From: Micropruina glycogenica
Lineage (GTDB): Bacteria > Actinomycetota > Actinomycetes > Propionibacteriales > Propionibacteriaceae
NCBI RefSeq assembly: GCF_039524395.1
Contig: NZ_BAAAGO010000024.1
DNA length: 64,000 nt
Strand: one strand, 5' to 3'
This document shows, piece after piece, positions 55,070 to 63,125 of this stretch. The notes beneath the pieces were generated by a model that saw only the letters and a program-made list of their open reading frames with translations, had not been told where the DNA came from and searched no databases. How positions within the stretch are numbered: position 1 is the stretch's first letter; each line of letters begins with the position of its first letter. Made by a program: the position numbers and the translations under genes.

Positions 55070-55769
55070 TCACGGCTTTCGGTCGGGACACGACGAGAGA
55101 TTCGGCGATCGCGCTGCGCCAGCGCTGTTCGATGAGGTCGACGAGCAGGTGATGCACGCCGACCGGACGGCTCACCGCGTCGGCTCCGGCCAACTGCAGT
55201 TCGTCGCTGAACCGGCCCGGCGCCAGCAGGTAGGCGGCCACCGCCACCCGGGCGTGGCCGGCGGCGCGCAGGGCGGCGACGGCCTCGGGCACGGTGGGTG
55301 AGGCGGCGGTGACGAACCCCGCCAGGGCCGGACGGTCCACGGCCCTGGAAAGTTCGTTCGTCACCGCCCGCACCTCGGCGAGCGCCCGATCACGCAGTGA
55401 CCCGGCACCGGCCAGCACCACCGCGTCGAAGTCGTCCACCTCGGCGAGGCGGTCGACCACGGCGGGCAGCACGTCGGCACCGATCAGCGGGGTGGCGATG
55501 GCCCGTGAACCCGCGGCGGCGATGGCTGCCGGAATGTCGGACGTGACGTGGTAGCCGCTGGTCAGAAACACCGGCACCACGATTGCCTCGCCGAGGCGAC
55601 GCAGCGTGTCGGTGAGCGTGGGGGTGTGAATGTCGACCCAGCCCAGGTGGGTCTCGACGCCGAGTCGCTCGGCCACTGCGGCGGCCAGCTGTTTGGACGT
55701 CTCGGTGCCGACCCGTGACCGGGTGCCGTGCACGGCCAGCACCAGCGGCCGGCGATCAACCGACGGCAT
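55062..55769 (-). CDS. sirB: CbiX/SirB-like sirohydrochlorin chelatase
   Basis: 235 residues from ATG 55769, overlapping the cysN stop (TGATG). Two related halves begin with LVLAVHGTRS and DDFDAVVLAGAGS; the first conserved His is in AVHGT, and GYHVTSDIP resembles the second metal-binding site. The last step of siroheme synthesis inserts iron into sirohydrochlorin, and siroheme is the cofactor of the sulfite reductase encoded upstream in this operon. Cobalt chelation is the alternative. Confidence 0.87.
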   Translation of the reverse strand: MPSVDRRPLVLAVHGTRSRVGTETSKQLAAAVAERLGVETHLGWVDIHTPTLTDTLRRLGEAIVVPVFLTSGYHVTSDIPAAIAAAGSRAIATPLIGADVLPAVVDRLAEVDDFDAVVLAGAGSLRDRALAEVRAVTNELSRAVDRPALAGFVTAASPTVPEAVAALRAAGHARVAVAAYLLAPGRFSDELQLAGADAVSRPVGVHHLLVDLIEQRWRSAIAESLVVSRPKAVND

Positions 55770-57094
55770 CAGATCGACCAGTCCAGGGTCTCGGCTTCGA
55801 ACTCGTCGCCACCGAGCGTGGTGCGCACCATGCCGGCTGCCAGCGTGCTGCCCATCTGCGGGTCGACCAGCAGAAACGCGCCGGTGCGCCGCGAGTCGGA
55901 GTAATTCTCGGCCACGATCGGGGCGGCCAGCCTGATGCTCACCCGGCCGATGTCGTTCAGCGTCAACGCCTCGGCCGGCACGGGTGCCAGGGTGTCGAGG
56001 TCGAGCCGTCCCTTGATCTCTTTGACGATGCCCTGCACGGTGCGGGTGGTGTGCTTGAGCAGCACCTTCGAACCGGGCCGCAGGGCGCGATCCGACAGCC
56101 AGCAGACCAGTCCGTCGACGTCTTGGGTGGGGCTCGGCGCGTCGTCGGCGCCGGCGATCAGCTCGCCGCGGGTGATGTCGACCTCGTCGGCCAGCCGCAG
56201 CGTCACCGACATGGGCGCGAACGCCTCGGTCAACTCGGTGCCGGCGAAGTCGATGCCGACGACGGTGGTTTCGCGGCCGGCCGGCAGCACGCGCACCCGG
56301 TCGCCCACCCGCACCACACCCGAGGCGATCTGGCCGGCATAACCGCGGTATTCGGCGTATTGCGGGTCGAGCGCCGCGGCCTGCGGTCGAATGGTCAACT
56401 GCACGGGGAACCGGAACGATTCGCTCTCGACCGGACCGCCCGCGGGCAGGTCTTCGAGCAGTTCGAGCAGGCTCGGGCCGTCGTACCACGGGGTGCGCTC
56501 GGAGCGGTCGACGATGTTGTCGCCCAGCAGCGCCGACACCGGCACCACGCGCACGTCGTCGACGCCAAGGCCCTTGGCCACCTCGGCCAGTTCGGCGGCG
56601 ACGGTTTCGAAGCGGGAATGGTCGAAGTCGACCAGGTCGATCTTGTTCACCGCGAACACCAGGTGCGGCACCCGCAGCAGCGCGGCCACGGCCAGGTGCC
56701 GGCGGGTCTGTTCGAGCACGCCCTTGCGCACGTCGGTGAGCAGCACGAGCACGTCGGCGGTCGACGAGCCGGTGACCGTGTTGCGGGTGTACTGCACGTG
56801 TCCGGGGCAGTCGGCCAGCACGAACGTGCGCTTGGCGGTGGCGAAGTAGCGGTAGGCCACGTCGATGGTGATGCCCTGCTCACGCTCGGCGCGCAGGCCG
56901 TCGGTGAGCAACGCCAGGTCGACGATGCCCAGCCCCTTCTCACGGCTGACCCGCTCGACGGCGTCCAACTGGTCGGTGAGCACCGATTTGGAGTCGTGCA
57001 GCAGCCGGCCCACCAGGGTCGACTTGCCGTCGTCCACGCTGCCGGCGGTCGCCATGCGCAGCAGGGTGCCGCGGGTCGCAACTGCGCTGCTCAT
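55769..57094 (-). CDS. cysN: Sulfate adenylyltransferase subunit 1 (GTPase)
   Basis: 441 residues from ATG 57094, overlapping the cysH-cysD stop. An EF-Tu-like GTPase: P-loop GSVDDGKSTLVGRLLHDSK, GITIDVAYRYF, DCPGHVQYTRNTVTG and VNKIDLVDF. With CysD it makes adenosine 5'-phosphosulfate. It lacks a C-terminal CysC kinase domain, consistent with direct APS reduction in this organism. Confidence 0.96.
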   Translation of the reverse strand: MSSAVATRGTLLRMATAGSVDDGKSTLVGRLLHDSKSVLTDQLDAVERVSREKGLGIVDLALLTDGLRAEREQGITIDVAYRYFATAKRTFVLADCPGHVQYTRNTVTGSSTADVLVLLTDVRKGVLEQTRRHLAVAALLRVPHLVFAVNKIDLVDFDHSRFETVAAELAEVAKGLGVDDVRVVPVSALLGDNIVDRSERTPWYDGPSLLELLEDLPAGGPVESESFRFPVQLTIRPQAAALDPQYAEYRGYAGQIASGVVRVGDRVRVLPAGRETTVVGIDFAGTELTEAFAPMSVTLRLADEVDITRGELIAGADDAPSPTQDVDGLVCWLSDRALRPGSKVLLKHTTRTVQGIVKEIKGRLDLDTLAPVPAEALTLNDIGRVSIRLAAPIVAENYSDSRRTGAFLLVDPQMGSTLAAGMVRTTLGGDEFEAETLDWSI

Positions 57095-58851
57095 CAGAAG
57101 TAGCCCTCTTTCTTGCGGTCTTCCATGGCGGCCTCGGTGAGGCGGTCGTCGGCACGGGTGGCGCCGCGTTCGGTGATGCGGGTGGCCGCCACCTCGGCCA
57201 GCACGTCGGCCACGTTGGCGGCGTCGGACTCGACCGCACCGGTGCACGACATGTCGCCCACGGTGCGGTAGCGCACGGTGCGGGTCACCACCTGTTCGGA
57301 CGGCCTGGGCTGCGACACCTCGCCGACCGCCAGCCACATGCCGTCGCGGCTGAACACCTCGCGCTCGTGGGCGTAGTACAGGGCGGGCAACTCGATGCCC
57401 TCGGCCTCGATGTAGCGCCACACGTCGAGCTCGGTCCAGTTGCTGAGCGGAAAGACTCGGACGTGCTCGCCGGCCCGGTGCCGCGGGTTGTACAGGTTCC
57501 ACAGCTCCGGACGCTGGTTGCGCGGGTCCCACTGCCCGAACTCGTCGCGCAGGCTGACCACGCGCTCTTTGGCGCGGGCCTTCTCTTCGTCGCGCCGTCC
57601 GCCGCCGAACACGGCGTCGAAGCGGCCCTCGGCGATGGCGTCCAGCAGCGGCTGGGTCTGCAGCGGGTTGCGGGTGCCGTCGGGGCGTTCGAGCAGCCGT
57701 CCGTCGTCGATGTAGTCCTGCACCTTGGCCACGATCAGCCGGACGCCCAGCCGCTCGACCTCGGCGTCACGGTAGGCGAGCACCTCGGGAAAGTTGTGGC
57801 CGGTGTCGACGTGCAGCACGGGGAACGGCACGGGTGCGGGCCAGAACGCCTTGGCGGCCAGGTGCAGCATGACCACCGAGTCTTTGCCGCCCGAGAACAG
57901 AAGCACCGGCCGCTCCAGCTCGGTGACCGCCTCGCGAATGATGTGGATCGCTTCGGACTCGAGTTCTTTGAGCTGCGAGAGCCGCCGCGTCGAGTTCACC
58001 TCGTTGGTCGATCTTGTCGAGACCCTCTCGGCCAGCGGAGGGGCCTCGACGGGCTCGACCGACGGGGTGAGGTTGAGGTTCTGCAGCGCGCTCACGAAGG
58101 TGGTCTCCAGGGTGATCGGGGGCTCGTCGGCCTGCACGTGCAGCCCGCATTCGGTCTTGGCCAGACCGGCCCAGCGGCCGGCCCGGGGGTCTTCGCCCGG
58201 CGCCACGGGGCGGGTGCAGGGGGCGCACCCGATGGACGGGTACCCCTGCGTGAGCAGGGGATTGGTCGGCACCGAGTGGGTGGTGGCGTAGTCGAGCAGC
58301 TCGTCGAAGCTCCACGCGGCGATGGGGTTGATCTTCACCATCTGGTGGCCTTCGTCCCACTCCACCAAAGCGGTGTTGGCGCGCAGGGCATTGTCTTCAC
58401 GGCGCACGCCGGTGACCCACGCCTCGTAGCCGGCCAGGGTCTCGTTGATCGGGTCGACCTTGCGCAGCTGGCAGCACAGCGTCGGTTCGCGGTCGTGCAG
58501 CTTGGCGCCGTACTGGGCGTCTTGGGAGGCCACGGTCTGTTTCGGCAGCACGTCGACGATGGTCACCGGGGCGTTGCGGGCCAGCGAGTCACGGGTCTCG
58601 ATGGTTTCGGCGAAGTGGTAGCCGGTCTGCAGAAACAGCACGTCGACGCCGGGCAGGTGCCGGGCTATCAGGTGCGGCACCACGCTGTCGCCGGCCATCG
58701 AGCACGCCACGGCGACCCGTCCGGCGAAGTGCGCGGCGGTCCACGCGGCGACATCGTCGGCCGTCCAGTCGGCTGAGTCGGCCTGAGCCTGTGCGACCAG
58801 CGCCTTCAACTCGGCGACACTGCGCCGCCCGGTGGCCACCTGGGCGGTCAT
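57094..58851 (-). CDS. cysHD: Fused APS reductase (CysH) - sulfate adenylyltransferase subunit 2 (CysD)
   Basis: 585 residues from ATG 58851. Residues 1 to about 240 are CysH: CSMAGDSVVPH, CCQLRKVDP, GCAPCTRPV and KTECGLHV. The double CC/CxxC pairs are the 4Fe-4S ligands of APS rather than PAPS reductases. Residues from about 287 are CysD: SQLKELESEAIHI, LLFSGGKDSVVMLHLA, FGGGRRDEEKARAKER and a C-terminal REVFSRDGMWLAVG region. The linker (about 262-284) is encoded by dispersed repeat A. These are normally separate genes. The fusion could channel APS from maker to user. Overlaps sir (ATGA) and cysN (TGATG). Confidence 0.93.
   Translation of the reverse strand: MTAQVATGRRSVAELKALVAQAQADSADWTADDVAAWTAAHFAGRVAVACSMAGDSVVPHLIARHLPGVDVLFLQTGYHFAETIETRDSLARNAPVTIVDVLPKQTVASQDAQYGAKLHDREPTLCCQLRKVDPINETLAGYEAWVTGVRREDNALRANTALVEWDEGHQMVKINPIAAWSFDELLDYATTHSVPTNPLLTQGYPSIGCAPCTRPVAPGEDPRAGRWAGLAKTECGLHVQADEPPITLETTFVSALQNLNLTPSVEPVEAPPLAERVSTRSTNEVNSTRRLSQLKELESEAIHIIREAVTELERPVLLFSGGKDSVVMLHLAAKAFWPAPVPFPVLHVDTGHNFPEVLAYRDAEVERLGVRLIVAKVQDYIDDGRLLERPDGTRNPLQTQPLLDAIAEGRFDAVFGGGRRDEEKARAKERVVSLRDEFGQWDPRNQRPELWNLYNPRHRAGEHVRVFPLSNWTELDVWRYIEAEGIELPALYYAHEREVFSRDGMWLAVGEVSQPRPSEQVVTRTVRYRTVGDMSCTGAVESDAANVADVLAEVAATRITERGATRADDRLTEAAMEDRKKEGYF
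58002..58066. repeat. Dispersed palindromic repeat, family A, forming the CysH-CysD linker (copy 5)
   Basis: TCGTTGGTCGATCTTGTCGAG, spacer, then GGGGCCTCGACGGGCTCGAC: two inverted cores as in the intergenic copy at 38770. It is read in frame on the minus strand as SVEPVEAPPLAERVSTRSTN. Confidence 0.8.
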
Positions 58852-60545
58852 CGCAGCGCCTGTTCGTCTGAGCGCTTGGCCCAGGCCGAGAACGTCTCGC
58901 CCTTATCGCGCGAGTCGACGAAGCTGCGCACCACGCGCTCGACGTAGGCGGGCAGTTCCTCGGCGCTCACCTTCAGGCCACGGACGGTGCGACCCAGGCC
59001 CGGGTCTTCGCGATCGGAGTTCGCCAGCCCGCCGCCCAGATGCACCTGGTAGCCGAACTCGGGCTCGCCGTCGGCGCCGGTGAGGATCTGACCCTTCAGG
59101 CCGATGTCGGCGGTCTGAATACGGGCGCACGAGTTGGGGCAGCCGTTCAGGTTCAGCGTGATCGGCAGTTCGAGCTTGACGTCGCTGAGCCGGTTCTCGA
59201 GCTCGGCGATGGTGGCGGTGGCGGTGTCCTTGGTGTCGACGAACGCGAGCTTGCAGAACTGAATGCCGGTGCACGCCATGGTGTTGCGGCGAAACGGGCT
59301 GGGGTCGGCGAACAGGCCGAGCTCACGCATCGCCTCGACCACGCCGGCCACCTCGTCGCCGGGCACGTCGAGCAGCAGGATCTTCTGGTGCGGGGTGAAC
59401 CGCACCCGTTGCGACCCGGCCGCCTCGGCGATGTCGGCCACCTGCGACAGAATCGTGCCCGAGACCCGTCCGACCGTGGGGGCGAAGCCGATGAACTTGC
59501 GGCCGTCCTTCTGGTCGTGCACGCCGACGTGGTCACCGGCGTACGGCGCGGGGGCCGGGGGCGGGCCGTCGGGCAACTCGTAACCCAGGTACTCGTCCTG
59601 CAGCACCTGGCGAAACTTCTCGGGGCCCCACTCGGCCAGCAGAAACTTCAGCCGGGCCTTGTTGCGCAGGCGGCGGTAGCCGTAGTCGCGAAAGATGCGG
59701 ACGACCCCGTGCCACACCTCGGGCGCCTGCGCCTCGGTCACGAACACGCCCAGCCGCTCGGCCAGTCGCGGCGCCACGCTCAGCCCGCCGCCGACCCACA
59801 GGTCGTAGCCCGGGCCCAGTTCGGGGTGCACGACGCCGACCAGTGAGATGTCGTTGATCTCGTGCACCACATCGAGGCTGGGGTGGCCGGTGACCGCACT
59901 CTTGAACTTGCGCGGCAGGTTCGAGATGTCGGGGTCGCCGATGAACCGCTCCACGATCTGATCGATCACCGGGGTGGGGTCGATGATCTCGTCGGCGGCG
60001 ATGCCGGCGACGGGGGAGCCGAGCACCACCCGGGGGCAGTCGCCGCAGGCCTCGGTGGTGATCAGGCCGACGGACTCCAACCGGCGCCAGATCTCGGGCA
60101 TGTCTTCGACCCTGATCCAGTGCAGCTGAATGTTCTGCCGGTCGGAGATGTCGGCGGTGTCGCGGGCGAAGTCGATGCTGATCTGCGCGATGGTGCGCAA
60201 CTGCTCGGTGCTGGCGGCGCCGCCGTCGATGCGCACCCGCAGCATGAAGTATTTGTCAGAGAGCTCGTCGGGGCCGAGCGAGGCCGTGCGGCTGCCCGAG
60301 ATGTCTTGCCGCCGCTGGGTGTAGAGGCCCATCCAGCGAAACCGGCCATGCAGGTCGTCGGTGGGAATCGAGTCAAAGCCCTCTTTGGCGTAGACGTTGA
60401 TGATGCGGTCGCGCACGTTGAGCGGGTTGTCTTCGGCCTTGAACTCTTCGTTGTGGTTGAGCGGCGTGGTGCCGTCGACCAGCCACTGGCCCTTGCTCTG
60501 ACCTTCGCGCGGGGGTCTGACCCGGGCGGGCGCGGATGTGTTCAT
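58848..60545 (-). CDS. sir: Ferredoxin-dependent sulfite reductase
   Basis: 565 residues from ATG 60545 with CAGGAG upstream; the longer ORF start at 60578 has no such site. It resembles NirA/Sir: DRQNIQLHWIRVEDMPEIW, CGDCPRVVLGSP, and the siroheme/4Fe-4S ligands ACTGIQFCKLAF and LNLNGCPNSCAR (Cys-x5-Cys and Cys-x3-Cys). It reduces sulfite to sulfide with reduced ferredoxin. First structural gene after the leader peptide. Confidence 0.95.
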   Translation of the reverse strand: MNTSAPARVRPPREGQSKGQWLVDGTTPLNHNEEFKAEDNPLNVRDRIINVYAKEGFDSIPTDDLHGRFRWMGLYTQRRQDISGSRTASLGPDELSDKYFMLRVRIDGGAASTEQLRTIAQISIDFARDTADISDRQNIQLHWIRVEDMPEIWRRLESVGLITTEACGDCPRVVLGSPVAGIAADEIIDPTPVIDQIVERFIGDPDISNLPRKFKSAVTGHPSLDVVHEINDISLVGVVHPELGPGYDLWVGGGLSVAPRLAERLGVFVTEAQAPEVWHGVVRIFRDYGYRRLRNKARLKFLLAEWGPEKFRQVLQDEYLGYELPDGPPPAPAPYAGDHVGVHDQKDGRKFIGFAPTVGRVSGTILSQVADIAEAAGSQRVRFTPHQKILLLDVPGDEVAGVVEAMRELGLFADPSPFRRNTMACTGIQFCKLAFVDTKDTATATIAELENRLSDVKLELPITLNLNGCPNSCARIQTADIGLKGQILTGADGEPEFGYQVHLGGGLANSDREDPGLGRTVRGLKVSAEELPAYVERVVRSFVDSRDKGETFSAWAKRSDEQALR

Positions 60546-60602
60546 GAGACTCCTGACAATGGGCGACTCGCGCGTCACGCGGGTCGTGGTGAGGCTGACG
60601 AC

Positions 60603-60689
60603 TCAGGCGCAACACATCGCGCTGCTGTGCACGCGCAGCAGGTCGACGTGACGGCGGGTCACGAAGAGCGGCTGATGCAGGCAACGCAT
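60603..60689 (-). CDS. Cysteine-type leader peptide upstream of the sulfur operon
   Basis: 28 codons, ATG 60689 to TGA 60603. The peptide is MRCLHQPLFVTRRHVDLLRV followed by HSSAMCCA. The RRHVDLLRV core and terminal CC match the 'putative leader peptide' found before sulfur genes in many actinobacteria. Two consecutive cysteine codons sit at the end, so ribosome stalling at low cysteine could raise expression of sir and the genes after it. The mechanism is inferred; the peptide pattern is clearly visible. Confidence 0.85.
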   Translation of the reverse strand: MRCLHQPLFVTRRHVDLLRVHSSAMCCA

Positions 60690-60797
60690 GCTGCGACGGT
60701 ACACAGCAGAACTGCGTGCGCTTGAATCGGTGAAGCCAAACCAGCTCAATGGTACTACTTATTGCCTGTGGTGCCCGCCATCTTGTTCGCTACTGAC

Positions 60798-61607
60798 ATG
60801 GCGAACCCCTACGCCACCGACCTCGTCGAGGTGGGTGAGCTGCGCCTGTACGTGGAGCAGTACGGCGATCCGGACGGCCCGGCGACGCCGCTGCTGCTGC
60901 ACGGCGGGCTGTTCGACATCGAACTTCAGTTCGGCGCGTTGCTGCCGGGGCTGTCGGCCGGCCGCCGGGTGATCGCGGTGGAGTTTCAGGGGCATGGGCA
61001 CACCAACGACCTCGACCGGCCGTTCTCGAGTGCAGCCTTCGCCGGCGACGTGCTCGGCGTGCTCGACCACTTGGGCCTCAATTGCGTGGACGTGTTCGGC
61101 TTCAGCGTGGGCGGTGCGGTCGCGCTCGAACTCGCCGTGCGGCGCCCCGAGCGGGTGCGGCGCCTGATCGCCTCGTCGGTGTCGTTTCGGGCCTCGGGAA
61201 TGCGCGGCAGCGAGAACGCCCAGGCCGTCGGCGAGATGAAGGTCGAGATGATCGCCGGCACCCCGATGGAGGCGGCCTACCTGGCCAAGTCGCCGCACCC
61301 AGACCACGAGCACCTGCAGGGGCTGCTCGACAAGCTGGGCGCCACCTACGCGGGCGGCTTTCCCGACTGGGCCGACGACGACATTCGCGGCATCGCCGCA
61401 CCCACCCTGATCACCGTCGGCGACGCCGACATGGTCAGCCTCGACCACGCCGTGGAGTTCCTGCGGTTGCGCGGCGGCGACGTGAACGGCGACTTCGACG
61501 GGCTGCCCGCCTCGCAACTGGCCGTCTTTCCGGGCACGTCACACTTCACGGGCATCGGCCGAACAGACCTGGTGATCGACGTCGTGGTGCCGTTCCTCGA
61601 CGCGTAG
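60798..61607 (+). CDS. Alpha/beta hydrolase
   Basis: 269 residues from ATG 60798; a start 12 codons upstream is possible. LLLHGGLFD (oxyanion loop), the nucleophile elbow GFSVGGAVAL (Ser about residue 100), ITVGDADMVSLDHA (acid), and the terminal GTSHFTG histidine are present. Substrate unknown. Followed 10 bases later by the mannosyltransferase gene. Confidence 0.88.
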   Translation: MANPYATDLVEVGELRLYVEQYGDPDGPATPLLLHGGLFDIELQFGALLPGLSAGRRVIAVEFQGHGHTNDLDRPFSSAAFAGDVLGVLDHLGLNCVDVFGFSVGGAVALELAVRRPERVRRLIASSVSFRASGMRGSENAQAVGEMKVEMIAGTPMEAAYLAKSPHPDHEHLQGLLDKLGATYAGGFPDWADDDIRGIAAPTLITVGDADMVSLDHAVEFLRLRGGDVNGDFDGLPASQLAVFPGTSHFTGIGRTDLVIDVVVPFLDA

Positions 61608-61616
61608 TCTTCGCAT

Positions 61617-63125
61617 GTGAATGAGGTGGACCAGAAGTCGGCCGTGCCGCATCTTCGTCCACCCACCCCCGAAACGCTGCGCAGGTACTGGCACGACATC
61701 GTCACCGCCTGGCGGGTGCCGGCGGTCAAGCGCGGCCTGCTCGCCACCACCTTGTTGTTCCTGGGTTCGCTGACCCCCGCCTACCTGCCGCAGAACAGCC
61801 CGTGGTGGGCCCCCATCAGAGCGCTGGGCTGGGACACCTGGCCGGCGAAGGTGCTCGGTACGGCCATGGTGGTCGCTGCGGTGGTGCTGCTGGTGGACGC
61901 CTGGTTCAGGCTCCGCCCCGGCCTCTATCTGGACTTCAAGCACTGGGCCGTCGGCCTGATCTGGAGCCTGCCGCTGTTGCTGGCCCCGCCGATCTTCAGC
62001 CACGACGCTTACAGTTACGCCGCGCAGGGCTGGCTGCTGCACAACGGGCTGAACCCGTACGAAACCCCCGTCAGCGTGCTGCCGGGGGCGTTCGCCGATC
62101 AGGTCGCCTGGGTGTGGCGCTACACGCCCGCGCCCTACGGGCCGCTCAGCCTGCAGATCTCGCACCTGATGGTGGTGCTGGGCGGGCTCAACCCCTACTA
62201 CTCCACGCTGCTGATGCGTATTCCCGCGCTGATCGGCGTGGTGCTGATCGTCTACTTTCTGCCGCGGCTGGCGGCCCGGATCGGGGCCGACGTTCAACTC
62301 GCCGCGTGGTTCTCAACCATCAACCCGCTGCTGATCATCGACCTGGTGGGCGGCATGCACAACGACGGGCTGATGATCGGGCTGATCATCGTGGCCCTCT
62401 ACATCGCCCAGGTGCGGCCCGAATGGTTCTGGCTGGCCGCGATCGTGGTGGGGGTGGCGGCGGCGATCAAGCAGCCGGCCCTGCTGGCCGCCTACCCGGT
62501 GGCCCTGGTCGGCCTGCCCTGGCGGTGGAACACCGCGCACGTGCTGAACAAGCTCGGACGCGCGGCGGTCAGCTCCGTCATCGCCGTCGCCACCTTCGTG
62601 GCCATCTCGTTGGCCACCGGGCTGAACTTCGGCTGGATCAACGCCCTCGACGTGCCCGGCCGGGTCGTCACGCTGGCGCCCTTGTCGCTGATCGGGGAAG
62701 GCATTCGGCTGCTCTGCGTGGCCGCCGGACGCCCCGAACTGGGCACCCAGATCGCCGGCGGCCTGCTGGTGGCCGGCGTGGTGGCGTCCGCTCTTATCGT
62801 GGCGTACCTGGCGGTGACGGTGGCACGGCGCCGTCCAGTCACCTTCTTGAGCTGGTCGTACCTGGTGATCGCCCTGCTCGGCCCGGCCATGCACTCGTGG
62901 TACCTGCTGTGGGGCGGCCTGCTGCTGCCGTTGACCAGGCCCACCGAGCGCGTCCAGCGAATCGCGGTGGGGGTGACCAGCGTGCTGCTCGGCTACGGCG
63001 CGGGCAACCTGGCCTGGCGCAACGACACCGGCATCGCCCTGGGTCTGGCCGGGCTTGCGTTGATCATCACCCTGCTGGTGCGCTACTTCGACGAACATCG
63101 CAAGGCAGCGAAGGAGACGCCATGA
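61617..63125 (+). CDS. MptB-like polyprenol-phosphomannose alpha-1,6-mannosyltransferase
   Basis: 502 residues from GTG 61617, about twelve hydrophobic segments. The GT-C features are the conserved acidic loop PPIFSHDAYSYAAQGWLLHNGLNPYE (visible in part as FSHDAYSYAAQGWL) and INPLLIIDLVGGMHNDGLMIG. In actinobacteria MptB/MptA extend the alpha-1,6-mannan core of lipoglycans from polyprenyl-phosphomannose. Overlaps the next gene (ATGA). Confidence 0.85.
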   Translation: MNEVDQKSAVPHLRPPTPETLRRYWHDIVTAWRVPAVKRGLLATTLLFLGSLTPAYLPQNSPWWAPIRALGWDTWPAKVLGTAMVVAAVVLLVDAWFRLRPGLYLDFKHWAVGLIWSLPLLLAPPIFSHDAYSYAAQGWLLHNGLNPYETPVSVLPGAFADQVAWVWRYTPAPYGPLSLQISHLMVVLGGLNPYYSTLLMRIPALIGVVLIVYFLPRLAARIGADVQLAAWFSTINPLLIIDLVGGMHNDGLMIGLIIVALYIAQVRPEWFWLAAIVVGVAAAIKQPALLAAYPVALVGLPWRWNTAHVLNKLGRAAVSSVIAVATFVAISLATGLNFGWINALDVPGRVVTLAPLSLIGEGIRLLCVAAGRPELGTQIAGGLLVAGVVASALIVAYLAVTVARRRPVTFLSWSYLVIALLGPAMHSWYLLWGGLLLPLTRPTERVQRIAVGVTSVLLGYGAGNLAWRNDTGIALGLAGLALIITLLVRYFDEHRKAAKETP

